A stretch of 5,054 nt of DNA from DAOVDI01 sp965373045 (lineage in GTDB: Bacteria; Acidobacteriota; Aminicenantia; Aminicenantales; Aminicenantaceae), in NCBI GenBank assembly GCA_965373045.1, contig CBDVEQ010000191.1:1-5054 (forward strand), written 5' to 3'. The translations under genes and the position numbers were made by a program. Position 1 is the stretch's first letter. Every line of letters starts with the position of its first letter. Of this stretch, positions 4,906-5,054 are shown one piece after another. The notes below the pieces were generated by a model. It did not search any database. It had not been told where the DNA came from and saw only the letters and a program-made list of their open reading frames with translations.

Positions 4906-5054
4906 ATGAATGACTTCCGCCCTTATATTCCTGACGACACCCCTTTACGAGACATCAGTATTCGTTCAGTAGTCATGGGTGCCATTTTCGGCATTATCTT
5001 CGGTTCGGCCAATGCTTATCTGGGACTGCGTGTTGGTCTAACCATATCCACAGC
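4906..5054 (+). CDS. OPT-family oligopeptide transporter, N-terminal part
   Basis: Only the first 49 codons lie in the window; the frame is still open at its end. The protein begins with a short soluble stretch containing YIPDDTPLRDISIRS, then enters the first transmembrane helix (about residues 22-36, VVMGAIFGIIFGSAN) and runs into the motif AYLGLRVGLTIS at 37-48. Gly-rich helix 1 followed by NAYLGL-[KR]-VGLT is characteristic of the oligopeptide transporter (OPT) family, large inner-membrane carriers of peptides or metal chelates with more than a dozen helices. Full-length bacterial members have roughly 550-700 residues, so most of the gene lies to the right. GGGAGAGG at 4891-4898 sits seven bases before the ATG and supports this start. 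The substrate cannot be predicted from this fragment. Confidence 0.88.
   Translation, partial: MNDFRPYIPDDTPLRDISIRSVVMGAIFGIIFGSANAYLGLRVGLTIST

Noticed and set aside
4512..4913. Plus-strand frame of 133 codons spanning the glycosyltransferase end and the OPT start
   Set aside because: It is out of frame with the clear GT4 motifs it overlaps, crosses the intergenic gap and the OPT ribosome binding site, and its translation has no domain-like pattern.
1..5054. Mobile element, tRNA, CRISPR or defence-system signatures
   Set aside because: No transposase or recombinase motif, no terminal inverted repeat pair, no spaced direct repeats and no tRNA-like cloverleaf were seen on either strand.

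Overview
This 5.05 kb window comes from a moderately AT-rich bacterial chromosome and holds seven protein genes. No RNA gene, mobile element or CRISPR array is visible. The host is probably a Gram-negative (diderm) bacterium: one gene has a Sec signal peptide, PKD-like domains and a C-terminal region that reads as a small outer-membrane beta-barrel ending in Phe. Tandem DUF507 genes, a tandem-ACT protein and an OPT transporter fit lineages such as Deltaproteobacteria-like groups or Acidobacteriota/Aminicenantes-like phyla. That placement is an impression from gene content, not something the sequence proves.

Layout from left to right. (1) 44-609, plus strand: two DUF507 genes overlapping by 4 bases (ATGA), which looks like translational coupling. 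(2) 644-1504, minus strand: a complete dTDP-4-dehydrorhamnose reductase (RmlD), convergent with the DUF507 pair. (3) 1588-3048, minus strand: a secreted protein with PKD-like domains and a predicted 8-stranded barrel. A strong hairpin terminator lies between it and rmlD, so rmlD is probably expressed separately or by read-through. (4) 3049-3284: an AT-rich divergent regulatory region with a promoter for each flanking gene and small palindromes. (5) 3285-3680, plus strand: a tandem ACT-domain protein with a GTG start. (6) 3770-4816, plus strand: a GT-B family 4 glycosyltransferase, preceded by a possible six-codon leader. (7) 4906 to the window end, plus strand: the first 49 codons of an OPT-family transporter.

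The genes do not form one obvious pathway. RmlD and the glycosyltransferase both suit cell-surface polysaccharide synthesis, but they are about 2.3 kb apart on opposite strands, and no rmlA, rmlB or rmlC is present. The most unusual items are the PKD plus beta-barrel protein with its cysteine-rich linker, and the coupled pair of divergent DUF507 paralogues. I see no convincing evidence of a wholly new multi-gene system in this window.
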